Part shown: in pieces, positions 1 through 11,215 of the stretch | Numbering within the stretch: position 1 is the stretch's first letter | How the letters are laid out: the number at the start of each line of letters is the position of its first letter | Source of the DNA: Dryomyza anilis | Taxonomy: Eukaryota > Arthropoda > Insecta > Diptera > Dryomyzidae | Direction: 5' to 3' | Length of the DNA: 64,000 bases | Assembly (NCBI GenBank): GCA_951804985.1 | Contig: OX638133.1 | Span: 47,837,983-47,901,982, forward strand | The notes under the pieces: model-generated | What the model saw: only the letters and a program-made list of their open reading frames with translations | What the model was told of the DNA's origin: nothing | The model's database searches: none | Translations under genes and position numbers: made by a program

Positions 1-976
1 AAGATTCAATTTTAAATGTGTGTTTAAAAATGCAACTATAAAGCGAGGAAACAAGTTGCATTGCTTTATGATCGTAAAATTACACAATTTTTTTTGTGTG
101 TATATGTAGGTAATTTATTGCGAACTGTAATAGTAGTAAATTCCGACCAATTTTTTGTAAGAGTGTTTTTTTTCTTCTGTTATTTAAATCGGCTAAAGCG
201 ACATTATCACGTCGGGGTCACCAATGTCGTTTTAACCGATTTAACGATGCCTTACACTGAACCAAAAAAGTACATATCTACAATGAAAAAGTACATTATC
301 ACAAAGAATATTTCGTTAAAATTGGTCCAATGTAACTGTTCATTGTAATAACGAATCTCCGGTAATACTTAAATGTACAAATTCATTGAATTACAATGTA
401 TGGATCATTAAACAGAATGACAAATATTCATATTCACAATGAATATTTCATTAGCTATATTGAATGCGAGAGTTCATTGTCGCTATGAATCGAATGCATA
501 CTCTAATGAACGAGATCAAAAACGCAAAATGAATTATGAATTCAGAAAATTTTGTTTTAATTTTTTCATTTTATTATTTGACTGTAAATTCAATTAATAT
601 ATACATAAAAATAAAAGTAATAATTCTCAATTTATCGCAGCTTTGTGCGAATTAAATAAATGTTTTTTGTAGCTGTACAAGTTTTTGAAGAGCAGAGCGC
701 AGCTAACGCTACTAGAAACGAACACGAAAAACTAACATGAAAAATGTCTACTGCAGTATTGCAATGAATATATTTCATTGAAGTATGAAAAAATTCATTA
801 AATTTATTTGTGCGTATTATGAACGCAGATTCTTATTGGAAATGAACTGATCATTAAATTCACAAACAAGTTACAAGACAATGTACGTTGCCACAATGTA
901 TCTTGCATTAAAACGTATGCATTTGCCTCTATGAACAGTATTCGTTAATATTATGAACCCGTTTATTTTCTGTGTA
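1..976. repeat. ATGAA/TTCAT-rich decayed repeat with TTTTCTGTGTA end
   Basis: This non-coding block is saturated with the short words TTCATT, AATGAA and TATGAA on both strands. It ends at 966-976 in TTTTCTGTGTA, the same kind of terminus seen at 61437-61447 and, inverted, at 3544-3554. That suggests one end of an old DNA element. No matching left end is visible, so it may lie outside the window or be lost. The short ORFs here are low-complexity. Confidence 0.45.
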
Positions 977-2665
977 TGTTAGGGATTGGTCTGGATTGTC
1001 CAGATAAGTAGTGCGCTGTTCATTGTCCAGATGTAATGCTAAATGTCCAGATAGAATAGATTTCTGTTCTGTTTGATAAATATAATAAAATTGAATACAC
1101 GAATAACGAATGCTTAAACAAAAGTTATAGGTGTAAAATAATACCCAATAGTATCAAAATTTAAACACTGACAATATTTAAACTTGCATAATTCGCATGT
1201 CAAAATGATAATATTGGCATTATTTTTTTTTGTCCTACGGGTACATTGAAGGAAAATTTGTCAAATAAAGTTTGGCATTTACCAACTGTTCGTTGTTTTA
1301 TACTATTTTTAATGCGTCACATTTGAATAATCTTTTTTATATCCATCTCAAAAAATTACATTAAATGTGAAATTGTTGGTTCGAGTTTGCAATTTTTGTA
1401 TTCACATTCGCGGTTAGGGAGTTAAAACATTTCTATTTGATACATGTAATGCCAGAAAAAGATTATTTATTTAAAAAAAGGACATTTATTTAAGTCGCTT
1501 ATACATTATTTAAGTCGACGATTAAATGTGATTCTGTTCGTGGCAAAAAAAAAATCCACGTAAAACAGGACATTTCGTATTAGTATTCTTGATGTATATG
1601 TAGCACTGTTGGAAGTGACAAATATAATTTCAAAAAGATCTTTGAAGAAATTTTCGAAAATCGAAATACAATTTTGTTAATTTAATTTATTAATTAATCT
1701 TCCAGATTTTTAAACCCTGTCCGCTCGTACATTGTCTGTATTTAGCGACATCAGCAGTTATGGAGCTGTTGAGCAATTTGAGCTTGAATGGCCTCAACAT
1801 GTTAAGTGAGCGGTCGCCATTTTTTCCAGCATTAAATGTTACGCTACATTTGCGCTACCTTTGTTATCGATGACATTTTAACTCAAATATTTATAAACAA
1901 AAATGGAATTTGGATTGGAAAATATATTTTAATCAATTATAGAGTTGTATGTACTTTTATTACATTTATGTCTTTGTTTTGAAAATGCAGTTCTACTACA
2001 TTTTTATCGTTTTTTAATACATTTGTATTAATTTGTCTGTATTTTGAAACATCGTTCTCTACATATTGCACAAACTGTATTGATGTTTTGTTTTTTGCTT
2101 TCATTTGAATTCGTGTGGATCACTGACGAACAAATTACGAAAGGTCGTCCCTCGTGCAAGTATAAACGAATTTTTTGGTTTCATATTGCAGAAACTGGTT
2201 TTGTTTTTGTTGTTTTTTTTTTGCACACGACGGATGACTGCGAAAGATGTATATAAATAAACCAAAACTGTCCGTTGAATATTTTATTATATTTGAATAT
2301 TATATTTGAATATTTTTGGTTTTAAAACTTAGTTGTCAACTCTGCAGTATACAAAAATAGCATACAGCTGCAGATAAGTAGTTTGCTGATGTGGCGCGCC
2401 ATAACGTTAGCATTGAGACGGAAAATTTTTGTTGTTTTCAAGTAATAGTTGATATGACATCTTTATGGTTTTACCATGGTATGGTTTTACCATCGCGTGG
2501 TTTTATCATAGCATATTATTCTTATGTGTTGTAACCGAAAAGAAACACTTAAGTGCTTGTCATTCCTTTGAGTCGTCAGAACTGATGATACTTAGTGGTG
2601 CATCCATCTTATGGTCAGGGAAATTTTGGTTTTATTTATATTTTTATTTATTCATTTATTTAATT

Positions 2666-2666
<1 letters not shown>
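977..2666. other. AT-rich DNA, no gene seen
   Basis: I see no recognisable gene, RNA or repeat structure here. The 70-codon ORF at 2044-2256 is rich in F, V and L, has no recognisable motif and is most likely chance. A few homopolymer runs are the only features. Confidence 0.6.
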
Positions 2667-2734
<68 letters not shown>

Positions 2735-2735
2735 T
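2667..2735. repeat. (TTTA)n microsatellite
   Basis: This is an almost pure tetranucleotide array, preceded by less regular copies from about 2636. The 102-codon ORF that spans it (a run of YLFI repeats) is a by-product of the array and not a gene. Confidence 0.97.
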
Positions 2736-3543
2736 GTGTAGATTTTTTTGTGGTTGGGGGTAACAATCTTTAGTTGTATTTGTACTAGACAACTAATAGT
2801 TTTCAGATTTATAATTCTTGTATCTTATTTTTGGTATTAAAAAAATTATTTTGCATATAAAAACAACTACATCAGTTCAGTAAAAATAAATACGTTGGAC
2901 GTAAATCAAAAACATATGTATTTATTTTAAAGACATTTTTAGTTATTTTTAATACAGTATTTTTTTCGGTGTAAGTCATGAGTAATTGGAATAGATCCCG
3001 GAACAAATTTTATGATTTATTATTCATAATTCATTATTAAAATTTCATACATATATTAAATATATGACGTCAATGGGATGGAACATTAGGAAGAAAAGGA
3101 ACATAAAAAAAATCAGTGGAAAAATACATCACTTCAACTTATTTGTTTGTATAAATTAATATTTATTTTCAAATGACACATTTTTAACTTTATTCACTCA
3201 CTTATATGTTCTATAGTGGTTTTTCACAACTGGCGTCAATTGCACATTAAGAAAATGAATATGCAATATGAAACACAAGTTATGAATAAATATTCATAAT
3301 TTTATGAATCCTATTCATAATAAATTCATAGTGATTTATATTTGTTTATGCATGAACTTTGCATTTTTTTAGTATTATACATAATTCATGATTATAATTT
3401 ATAAAAAAGCAAATTAGAAAAATTATATGCATTGTATTTCAATTGCAAACAAAAATTGTATACAAAATGAATTGCAAATCTATGGTTTTTTTTCTTCTTC
3501 TATATTTGGCATTTTGAAAATTGTGCAAACTTTCGATATATTG
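2736..3543. other. AT-rich DNA with ATGAA-type words
   Basis: No gene is seen. From about 3230 to 3400 the sequence carries many ATGAA and TTCATAA words like those at 1-976 and 4016-4215. The CACACAGAAAA repeat at 3544-4015 may therefore be inserted into an older ATGAA-type element. Confidence 0.5.
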
Positions 3544-4015
3544 CACACAGAAAAATCCTCTTTTGGCATGAGGTTAATTGAACCAACGTTTCAGTGATGC
3601 AACCGAAATACATTTGTTGTAACCTCATGTCATTAAATTGAACGTACCTTATTTTTCTACTACCGAAATGTTAGTCCGCGCAACTGCACGTCCGGTTGCC
3701 GTAACCATATGATTGCATTTTTCATTCTGCCAAAATTGACATTCGTGCATTTGTTACGGCGATTGAGTAAGTTTTTGTATCAACAAAATAAATGACAAAC
3801 GGCAACCTCATGTCTATCAGCAGTTCGATTGTCAGTTTCTTGCCAACAATTATGGATACATGCAGAAATAAATAAACGTCAAAAATTTTCACAAGTGGCA
3901 AACAATAGGAAATTCATTAATTAAGTAAAAATGCGAAATAAATATACAAATATTGATAAAATTATATATTTATTCAATACAAATTGCTCATTGGTTAGTA
4001 AAATATAATATCAGC
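3544..4015 (+). repeat. CACACAGAAAA-ended dispersed repeat, copy 1
   Basis: It begins with CACACAGAAAA and then has ATGAGGTTAA-type motifs. From 3663 it aligns by eye over about 350 bp with 60618-60958: both copies share CCGAAATGTTAGTCCGCG, TTCGTGCATTTGTTACGGC, CAACAAAATAAATGACAAAC and AAATTCATTAATTAAGTAAA. The same order over that length shows a dispersed family. The copies differ 5' of the shared block. There is no coding capacity, so a non-autonomous DNA element is the likely class. Confidence 0.75.
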
Positions 4016-4215
4016 TGTTCATAAATAGTTCATAAATGGAATGAACGCCGTTAATGGACACCGTTCATAATATATATTGAAAAAATCATTCTATTTATGA
4101 ACTATTCTTCGTATATACGAATCGCACAATTTAAGCGAAATTGATATAATAAATGCGTTCATAATTGTTATGAATTGCGTTCATTAAGGTATTCATATTA
4201 ATATTTTGATGCCAA
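4016..4215. repeat. ATGAA/TTCAT-rich block
   Basis: This is a dense cluster of GTTCATAA, TTATGAAC and GTTCATTAA words, including inverted pairs, similar to 1-976 and 3230-3400. It is probably the other part of an element split by the repeat at 3544-4015. It is non-coding. Confidence 0.4.
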
Positions 4216-4233
4216 GTTACGCAGCCTCCACGT

Positions 4234-4330
4234 CACGTGCAATTCAGCCGAGTATAAAGGCGATACTGAAAAATAAAAAACCAGTCCACAAAAAGGAGTA
4301 TAGAAAATACAGCACAAAGTAAGTATGTAG
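4234..4330 (+). promoter_or_regulatory. Candidate core promoter with short first exon
   Basis: The sequence shows a CACGTG E-box (4234-4239), a TATAAAGG box (4253-4260), an initiator-like CCAGTCC about 28 bp downstream (4281-4287) and a strong splice-donor-like GTAAGTATG starting at 4319. The spacings match an insect TATA promoter with a 30-40 nt non-coding first exon. The local base composition is higher in G+C than the surroundings. No coding sequence follows, so the target gene, if any, would lie farther to the right, perhaps beyond the window. The promoter of a mobile element is an equally good explanation. Confidence 0.3.
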
Positions 4331-4412
4331 GAATTTGAGTATTTGTGTATAATCGTATGTGTGACCTGCAGCGATTTTGAGCATTCTATAAATAAATATT
4401 TTATTTTACTGA

Positions 4413-4433
4413 CGCGTCATGCCGCATGACGCG
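4413..4433. repeat. Perfect 10-bp-arm palindrome containing TGACG-type site
   Basis: Arms CGCGTCATGC and GCATGACGCG pair perfectly around one base. It lies about 100 bp downstream of the candidate splice donor and is unusually GC-rich for this region. It could be a dimeric factor site or a small cruciform. Confidence 0.6.
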
Positions 4434-5082
4434 CAGTGATTATTTTGACAAGAGACGAGTCGATAGTCGATGATAGCAGATACCGTTCTTAGTTTTTATT
4501 ATTCGTATGACATTTCGTACAAATATACCGAATACAAATATATACCCCATCACTCGACATTTATACGCATTTTTCAACATATATTTCTCCGAAAACATAT
4601 GAAATCAAATACTTTCAATTTTTTTTATAAATGTATCTAAAATTATACTTCTTTGGTAAGATTTTCTATGTATAAAATTTGTTGTATACCTTGTTATTTA
4701 GGAGTTATGAAAGTTTACAATTGTTTACTACGTTTCATTATTTTGGAGGTAGGTTTTAAAGTGGCCTTACATTGTCTTAAAAGTCTGCTCTTCTGGTGGA
4801 TTATTTTCAACTTGAAGTGCATAATTTCTAAGCTCTGAATATAAGTAACAAATTGCATTTAAATTATGTCCTATTTTTTATTACCATATTAGCGAAAATA
4901 TCTATTACGCTTACTGTTCGATCTACGTTAGCACAAAAAGTAAAATTAAGCATAACAAATGGATTTAATTGTTTATTTTAACAAAAGATAACATGAAGTC
5001 AGTGGTCTTACGATTGGACTCTCAAGTAGTTCGAAAAAATCGGAATGCACTTAAAATGCACTTAACATTTTTTTTAAACAAG
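4434..5082. other. AT-rich DNA, no gene seen
   Basis: Nothing is recognisable. The 61-codon ORF at 4653-4838 has no motif and no codon bias to set it apart. Confidence 0.6.
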
Positions 5083-5290
5083 TGGGGAAAGTTAAGTCAC
5101 ATGTTCAGGACTTAAAGTCGGTCGGACCCAACTATTGAAGACCGTACACCTTAGTGGGAATAGTAAGGTGGCATATTTATTTGAATACTTACTTTTAAAG
5201 TTAATAATTATGATGATCGCTCTCACATATATTACAAAATGTGGGCGTATCACGCCCATTTTTATATTTGATTATCAATAAAAAAATATT
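5083..5290 (+). repeat. Decayed copy of the GGGTATA dispersed repeat (5' part)
   Basis: It starts with GTGGGGAAAGTTAAGTCACA, then has AAAGTCGGTCGGACCC (a decayed half of the TATAGTCGG...CCGACTATA hairpin) and GTGGGCGTATCACGCCC. The same blocks occur in the same order at 33000-33545 and inverted at 46777-47530, so this is a diverged member of that family. Confidence 0.6.
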
Positions 5291-6299
5291 TGCTTCGTTA
5301 CAAATCCTTTTTCGCTTTATACACATACATTAATAATTACACTGTTAATTTTTCATTATCTTTAGAAAATAAACTCAAATTACTCAAAGAAAATTATGTC
5401 TTTCACTTATATTGACGTGTTAGATTTTGTGGTAAAAGACTTTTTGGAATATTTGTTTGTTACGTTACTTTAAAAAATGCGGTAAAATTCTTTTTCGGTT
5501 CAAATAGTGATAAGATTTTTTTTTCTTCAATTATTTAATTTAGTTATTTACAATTAATTGAATACAAAACACCTTTTTGTTAAGCGTTGTATTTTTGTTA
5601 ATTTTTATTTTTTAGGAGGCAACCAATAAACTTTGTTAAATTCTCTATGCAAAGAAAGAATTTCGCGTTGATATTACTACCGATCGATGGTCAGAAAGGT
5701 TCAGAACTTTTTTTTAAGGTTTTTTCGATGTACTCTTTTGGAAGAGAGACGACATCTAACTGACTAATGCCCAGGTCATGGCCTAGTTCTATTGAAGGTT
5801 TTTGAAGAAACAACAACAAATTGAAAACACAACATAGGCAATGATTATGATTTATGTTTGAAATACGTAAACATTCTTAAATTGCATGCTTGTTTACGGA
5901 AAATACTTGTAATAATTTTTCAATATAAAATTATTTGTATTCCAGTTTGGATGAAAAATATTCAAGATATTTGAATACCCATTACTTCGATGTTTGACAT
6001 ATACATAACCTTTTTTTTTTTAATTTTAAAATGTAATAGGGCCTAAAAGTTACATTGTGCTACTAGAGTTTACCACAAATAATTTCAATCGAAAAAAAAA
6101 ATAAAAAAATTTAAATAATAATGAACATTTTAGTGGGTGTTTTCAACTTCAAGGAGGATGCTCGAGCTTAAGATTTTATTCAAAATTGGTGAAATTTTAA
6201 AAGGACATTAAAAGATTCAAAATCTAATTGTTTAAGCCTATTTCTATCCAAAATAACTATAATTAGATGGTAAAAAATAAAAATATGGATTTATTTTCA
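5291..6299. other. AT-rich DNA with one inverted repeat arm
   Basis: No gene is seen. At about 6040-6085 a segment containing AGTTACATTGTGCTACTAGA is the reverse complement of one at about 7055-7105. The two flank the dispersed repeat at 6300-7003. Confidence 0.5.
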
Positions 6300-7003
6300 C
6301 TGAGAGTGAAAGGGTATATTCAGTTTGGTACGCCGTTTGTAACACCCTGAAAAAAGCAAATCCGGTATGGAAAAGTATATATATTCTTGATCAGCATGAC
6401 CTCCTGAGTCGATTTAGCGATGTCCGTCTGTCTGTATGTCCGTCTGTCCTTCTGTTTGTCTGTTGAAATCACGATTACAGAAAAAGTAGAAGAGCTAGAG
6501 CAATGAAACTTTAGATTCAGATTACTTATATATCTAAGTCTGAACAAGAAAATTGGCTTGATCGATCTATTGTGACCTGAGAACCGACCACTTATGTTCA
6601 AATACCTCATATAAAATTTACATCTACAGATCAATTTTACTGTATACGTGCTTAGGTAAACTTTTTTGATCAAATATATATTGACATCATGGTGAAATAC
6701 ATGAAAATAATGTTTTCCTGCGAAACGAGTTGTGGTTCCCAAAAAAAAAATCGAAATTCGGTACACCTACCCATTTGTAAATATGGGTATCAAATGAATG
6801 GAAATTCATCAGCGATGGAAAGTTTGTAGTTATTTTCAGGATTCGTATATCCTGGTGACCTATATACCAATTTGAATGGTAACCACACATATGTAGGGCA
6901 TTTATAGTCGGCTTAGACCGACTATAATTTTGATAATCCCAACTATCATAATAACACATACTTTAAAATTTCCCATGTTATCTAACCTTCCCAACTGTTT
7001 TTT
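6300..7003 (-). repeat. GGGTATA dispersed repeat, near-complete copy
   Basis: On the minus strand it contains, in order: a TTGGGAAGGTTAGATAACAT-type start, a perfect 9-bp-arm hairpin TATAGTCGG...CCGACTATA, ACATATGTGTGG, a CTGTCCGT/GACAGACGG microsatellite-like tract, ATCGCTAAATCG, ATATATATACTTTTCCATAC and an end near TATACCCTTTCACTC. The copy at 32155-32818 has the same order on the plus strand. It is non-coding; the ORFs across it are chance. I associate this repeat with flies but do not know its class. Confidence 0.75.
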
Positions 7004-7039
7004 TGTTAACTTCATCTGCAATGTGCGAATTCAGGACAT

Positions 7040-7930
7040 TATTTTTTTTACTCAAATTTGTTGTGGTAAAATCTAGCAGCACAATGTAACTTTTTGGCCG
7101 TTATTTACATTATCTTGTTATTTATAGACAAGCTTAATTAATTAACGCAGTTTAAACGTCAGAAAAAATTAATTGCCAAAAAATTAGTAAATCTATATTT
7201 TTCAGTATTGGTGCATTACACAGCGCGACAAAATTAAAATTTTTGCATGGTGCAGTAAAAGTTTCAGCAAATATTGGATACATTTGTAGAGCTAATTCCG
7301 AAAATGGCATCAGTTTAGTCAAATTTGATCTAGTTTTTGAGATATATCCCATTTTATAATCTCCCATTATTTTAGTCTTCTTTTATTTTTAAAACTCAAA
7401 CAAAAGAAAAATATGAAATTATCGTTTCGATATAAGACGCAGAAAACCTTGCGCCATAAAATACAAATTTGATTTTATGCGTGAAAAAATTTGTTTGCGA
7501 GATATAAGCAAATAGTAGTAAAAATTTAAAAAAAAAAATAAAAATGTATGTATTAAAAACTTTATTACATAAATAATTTTTGTATTGTAGAGCGATATTT
7601 TTATGCGTGTAATATCGAACAGACATTTTCATTATTTTCGGAATCAGCACCACAAATGCATCCAATTTTTGCTGCTTTTACTGCACCATAATGAGTGTAA
7701 AGCAGTGTTATTAATAAGAACTAAAAAAAATAAATATGTAAGTGTTGGCCACAAAATCAGTTTTATAACTTTTTGGCCATAATTTCTTATTATGTTTGTG
7801 ATGTTTGTGTTAGAGGTTTTAAAAACGAATAAACCACTACAAAAATCATTTCATTACATTTAAATGAGACCAAATTTTTCTATAATTAACTTATGGTTTA
7901 CGTGCAAAATGTTGAATTTCAACGACATTA
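7040..7930 (+). repeat. Dispersed non-coding repeat (TTATTATGTTTG family)
   Basis: The second half (about 7690-7930) shares TTTCTTATTATGTTTGT, TTTTAAAAACGA and AATGAGACCAAATT, in that order, with 33670-33870, 32820-32975 and, inverted, 12830-13045. The first half (about 7200-7470, with GTTTCAGCAAATATTGGATA and CGATATAAGACGCA) matches 57505-57680. The two halves may be one long element or two adjacent families. The four short minus-strand ORFs in the interval show no family motif. Confidence 0.6.
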
Positions 7931-8289
7931 TCCGATGAGTGCTACGTTTCAAGTAACTTAAAAATAGTAGTGGATTGCTAGATATAACTTATTTGCACAC
8001 ATTTAACTTCAACAAACGAAGGTGAAGCAAAAACATGCGTTATTTATTTAGTTTATTATTCGATGTTGCTGATCCTTCGTGGTTTCTTTTTGTGCCATTT
8101 TTAAATTCAAGTACTTTGTCCTATATAATAAAAACCGCTATATAATAAAAACCGCTGACAACTTTTAAATAAAGAACTAGAAATACTTTTCAACTGTGTT
8201 GTAGGGCTTTCTTTATATATTTTGAAAGTAAACGTAGAGTTGTACTTAGAGAAGTATAAAATTGACTACTTTTGTAATAATATTTCATA

Positions 8290-8660
8290 CAAAATCATGG
8301 TGTCTTAGGGGGGGGTGGTCAATCGCCCCCTTCTTTCCCCTGTGGATCCGCCACTGCGCAAAGGTGGGGTATGGTAGGCAGTACGTGTAGAGCAAAATGG
8401 TAGGGACGGCAGGTCATGGTAGGCAATCGGGTGAAATCAAAATGGCATGGTAGGCAATGGAATGGTAGGCAATGGAATGGTAGGCAATGGGCAGGGAGCA
8501 TAAATACATATTATATAGATGATGCGTGGCCAGCGACCCTAACTAAACTTCTTGTTGTACAGAAACTACGACGAATGTTGTTTGTTATAAACGATCACGA
8601 GCTTCGATGTTGTGTTGCTGGATTCGCATACGTTTGTGGTATCACTTACAAAAAGTTTAA
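8290..8660 (-). repeat. Repeat with CCTACCATT minisatellite (minus copy)
   Basis: On the minus strand a CAAACGTATGCGAATCCAGC-type start is followed by ACAACAAACA...CATTCGTCG and TTATGCTCCCTGCCC, then about six copies of a ten-base CATTGCCTAC-like unit. The same order appears on the plus strand inside 55118-56552, so this is a fragment of that element. Both predicted ORFs here are products of the minisatellite. Confidence 0.7.
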
Positions 8661-9275
8661 GTGAACTTAGTAAAAGACTTGTGACTATAAAACACAAAGT
8701 CGTTCTGCGAATTATAGTTTATAACTAACAATTCTGTGACAATATGAATTAACAGCATAACTCGAGATATGTTCAAACTGAGTTATTAATAACATCGCAA
8801 TCCTGATATACGACTTCATTTTGTGTCCAATTTTGATACTGTTCCTTCTTATCGTTGCTGAGATACAAGCTAAAAACCTAAAAGCATATCTACTTGTTAT
8901 TAAATATTTATTTTTATTTAATTTTTTTTTTATTTTTATTTAAAAAAATTCTCCCAAAAACATTTTGCAGACATTTATTTTATTTAAGTTTTTCATAAAT
9001 TTGCAAGTATTATTTTAAAATATTTTAAAAAATATTTTTCGGAATCAGTTATAAAGCTTAAAAATGCTCTCCTGAAAAGTTCGAAAAATAGACTTATGCT
9101 TTTATTTTATATTGCCACAGAATTCATGATAGTTTTTATACAACAACATTTGGAAGTAAAGTTTGATTTTTTCAATAAAATTTTCTTCAAAAACAAGCTG
9201 TCTTGGTCGAAATAACGATTGTTTGTTAAAAGTAGCTACAACAAAGTCAAAAGTAGCTACAACATGGCCTTGACA
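8661..9275. other. AT-rich DNA, no gene seen
   Basis: No coding or structural signal is seen apart from short direct repeats of AAAAGTAGCTACAACA around 9230-9262. Confidence 0.6.
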
Positions 9276-9524
9276 TACACGCATAAAAACGTTCCTCACA
9301 AACGAAAAATTAGACAAAAGAACTTCGTTTGACCAAACCGATTTTTCGTTTGAACCAAACCAGTTTTTCGTTTGCTTTTTTAAGTTAAAAATTTTAAAAA
9401 ACTTTTAAATTTAGTAATTTTTTTTTTATAGTTTATTTATTATTATTTTATATACATATATATTAAGTTATTTAAAATTTATTTATTTAAAAGAATTGAA
9501 AAAAACATGATTTTTACTTTGCCC

Positions 9525-9590
9525 GGGCGGTAAATTGAACTCTCTTCGTTCAGATTGCAAAGCCAGTACACTTCCATTCAACCACTGTCC
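9525..9590 (-). repeat. tRNA-like (SINE-type) relic
   Basis: On the minus strand GTGGTTGAATGG (box A-like) is followed about 35 bp later by AGTTCAATTTACC (box B-like). This resembles an RNA polymerase III promoter inside a decayed tRNA-derived SINE head. The cloverleaf is not complete enough to call a tRNA gene. Confidence 0.4.
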
Positions 9591-9746
9591 ATTACCAATG
9601 TGCAATTCATTTTGGTGTACAATAATCAAACGTATGTTATTGGTGAATGAATTATTAAATTGCAACATACATGTTATAATGTTTAAATATCATAATGATG
9701 AATTATATGATAATAATATATATTAATAATAATAAATATTAAAAAA

Positions 9747-9751
<5 letters not shown>

Positions 9752-9782
<31 letters not shown>

Positions 9783-9853
9783 TGTATGTATATATATATA
9801 GATATATATAATATATTTACATATTTACATAATATATTTACATATAATATATT

Positions 9854-9918
<65 letters not shown>

Positions 9919-9919
9919 T

Positions 9920-9961
<42 letters not shown>

Positions 9962-9976
9962 TAGATATATATATAT

Positions 9977-10043
<67 letters not shown>
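9752..10043. repeat. Compound (TGTA)n and (TA)n microsatellite
   Basis: About nine TGTA units lead into long (TA)n runs interrupted by GATATA and TTTACATA. Three overlapping ORFs of alternating I and Y are artefacts of this array. Confidence 0.97.
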
Positions 10044-10046
<3 letters not shown>

Positions 10047-10110
10047 CACCAGGCAGGATTCGAAACCGCGTCCTCGTGCATAGAAGGCAGGCATGCTATC
10101 GTCATGACAG
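10047..10110 (-). repeat. tRNA-like (SINE-type) relic
   Basis: On the minus strand it carries GGTTTCGAATCCTGCC, close to the box B consensus GGTTCGANTCC with one extra base. A decayed box A-like stretch with ATGACGATAGCATGC lies upstream. It abuts the (TA)n array, suggesting a SINE head with a TA-rich tail. Confidence 0.4.
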
Positions 10111-10352
10111 TTTTTATACGTTTTTATTTTCACACAAAAAGAATTTTACGTGTAATATAAATGTTTAAATATTTGTTGCAAAATTTTTTGACACAAACGA
10201 ACTTTCGTTCAGAACAAATAATTTATTTTTCAGAATAAATAACTTGTTTTTTTACAGTAAAGTGTGAACTTTTGCGAGCAAAGTTGGATCACTTTGCAAA
10301 AGAAGTTCCTTTGACGCAAACGTTCTGTAAACGTTTTTTTTTTGTATGCGTG

Positions 10353-10509
10353 TAGGAAGAGGTAAATAAAGACTTCATACAGACCTTTCGACCTATCAAT
10401 GAACTGTTATTCAATTGGAGAATTTTAAACGGAATCAAATTCTTCAATGGAAGACCAGTTCAGTGATATGTCTAAAGGTTTGCATGAAGTCTGTATTCAC
10501 CTATTCCTA
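10353..10509. mobile_element. Near-complete 157-bp foldback hairpin
   Basis: The sequence is almost its own reverse complement. The left arm starts TAGGAAGAGGTAAATA, and the right arm read backward starts TAGGAATAGGTGAATA. Pairing continues through AGACTTCAT, GACCTTTCGACCTATCA and TGAACTG to the centre near 10431, with roughly one mismatch in five. TA lies at both ends, and the left TA is shared with the element ending at 10352. A TA-targeting MITE is most likely; a hairpin RNA precursor is possible but unsupported. Confidence 0.7.
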
Positions 10510-11201
10510 TGGTTTCATATAAAGGGGAAGAACTAGAACCGATTCATAATATTTTCCCAAATGTTTACGACTGCAGTTTGCATAATCTTCATCAAAATCC
10601 GAAAAAAATTAATAATAGTTTAGAAGTTGCTCTGGATCATTTTCGTACATACAATCAAATTTTCTTTCCTAGATACATTGTACCGAAAATGTATCCGTAG
10701 TAGAAACGTACTTTTGAAATGTAAAAGTACTGAAAACAGTAAAACTGTATCGAACTTATAATCACTGGTATTTACAAAATTGTATCTGTTTTCATGAAAG
10801 TACTCGTTGCTGCATTTGTCGGTTCTCTTTGTATTATTTTACTCAGAAAACAAAGAAATTCTTTCTCATTGGTGTATACCCAGCAGTATAATCATTTTCC
10901 CCAATTGACTTCAAAATACCTAGCACAAATGTAATTTAAATACACTAAGAATTAATAGTTTTTCACTACATTTTTAATAAAAATCGAAATAATCCATATA
11001 ACAAATATTATGCAAAATGTTATTTATTTAAAATGTTTTTTTTATTTCTTGATTTCTCTAATTTTCGAATGATATTTATCAGCCGTTATAAATTGAAAAA
11101 AAAATATTTTTTATTACCAAGTTTTTCTATATTTATTAAATAAATATTTCAAAGGTCTATCAAATCATAATGCCCGTCTTTCTTTAAAATTTACCGACAG
11201 A
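10510..11201. other. AT-rich DNA, one unassigned ORF
   Basis: The interval has a 63-codon plus ORF (10509-10700) that starts inside the end of the foldback. Its composition is less skewed than most ORFs here, but I recognise no domain. No splice or promoter pattern supports it. The rest is AT-rich with nothing recognisable. Confidence 0.4.
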
Positions 11202-11215
11202 TAGATAGACAATTA

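Larger units (their letters stand above)
9278..10352. mobile_element. TA-flanked non-autonomous DNA element with terminal inverted repeats
   Basis: The ends match as inverted repeats: CACGCATAAAAACGTT at 9278 and, read from the other strand at 10352, CACGCATACAAAA...ACGTT. Farther in, AAAGAACTTCGTTTG on the left matches AAAGGAACTTCTTTTG on the right. TA dinucleotides sit immediately outside both ends (9276-9277 and 10353-10354), as expected of a Tc1/mariner-type target. The interior has no ORF and is dominated by a (TA)n array and two tRNA-like stretches. Part of its length is probably microsatellite growth. Confidence 0.6.

Noticed and set aside
2465..2773. 102-codon ORF with a YLFI repeat
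   Set aside because: Half of it is the (TTTA)n array; there is no motif outside it.
9683..10160. ORFs of alternating isoleucine and tyrosine
   Set aside because: They are translations of the (TA)n microsatellite. The same applies to 45930-46460 and 53228-53464.
10509..10700. 63-codon ORF with fairly normal amino-acid composition
   Set aside because: No family motif, and its start lies in the border of a foldback. There is no evidence it is a gene, so it is mentioned only as unassigned.
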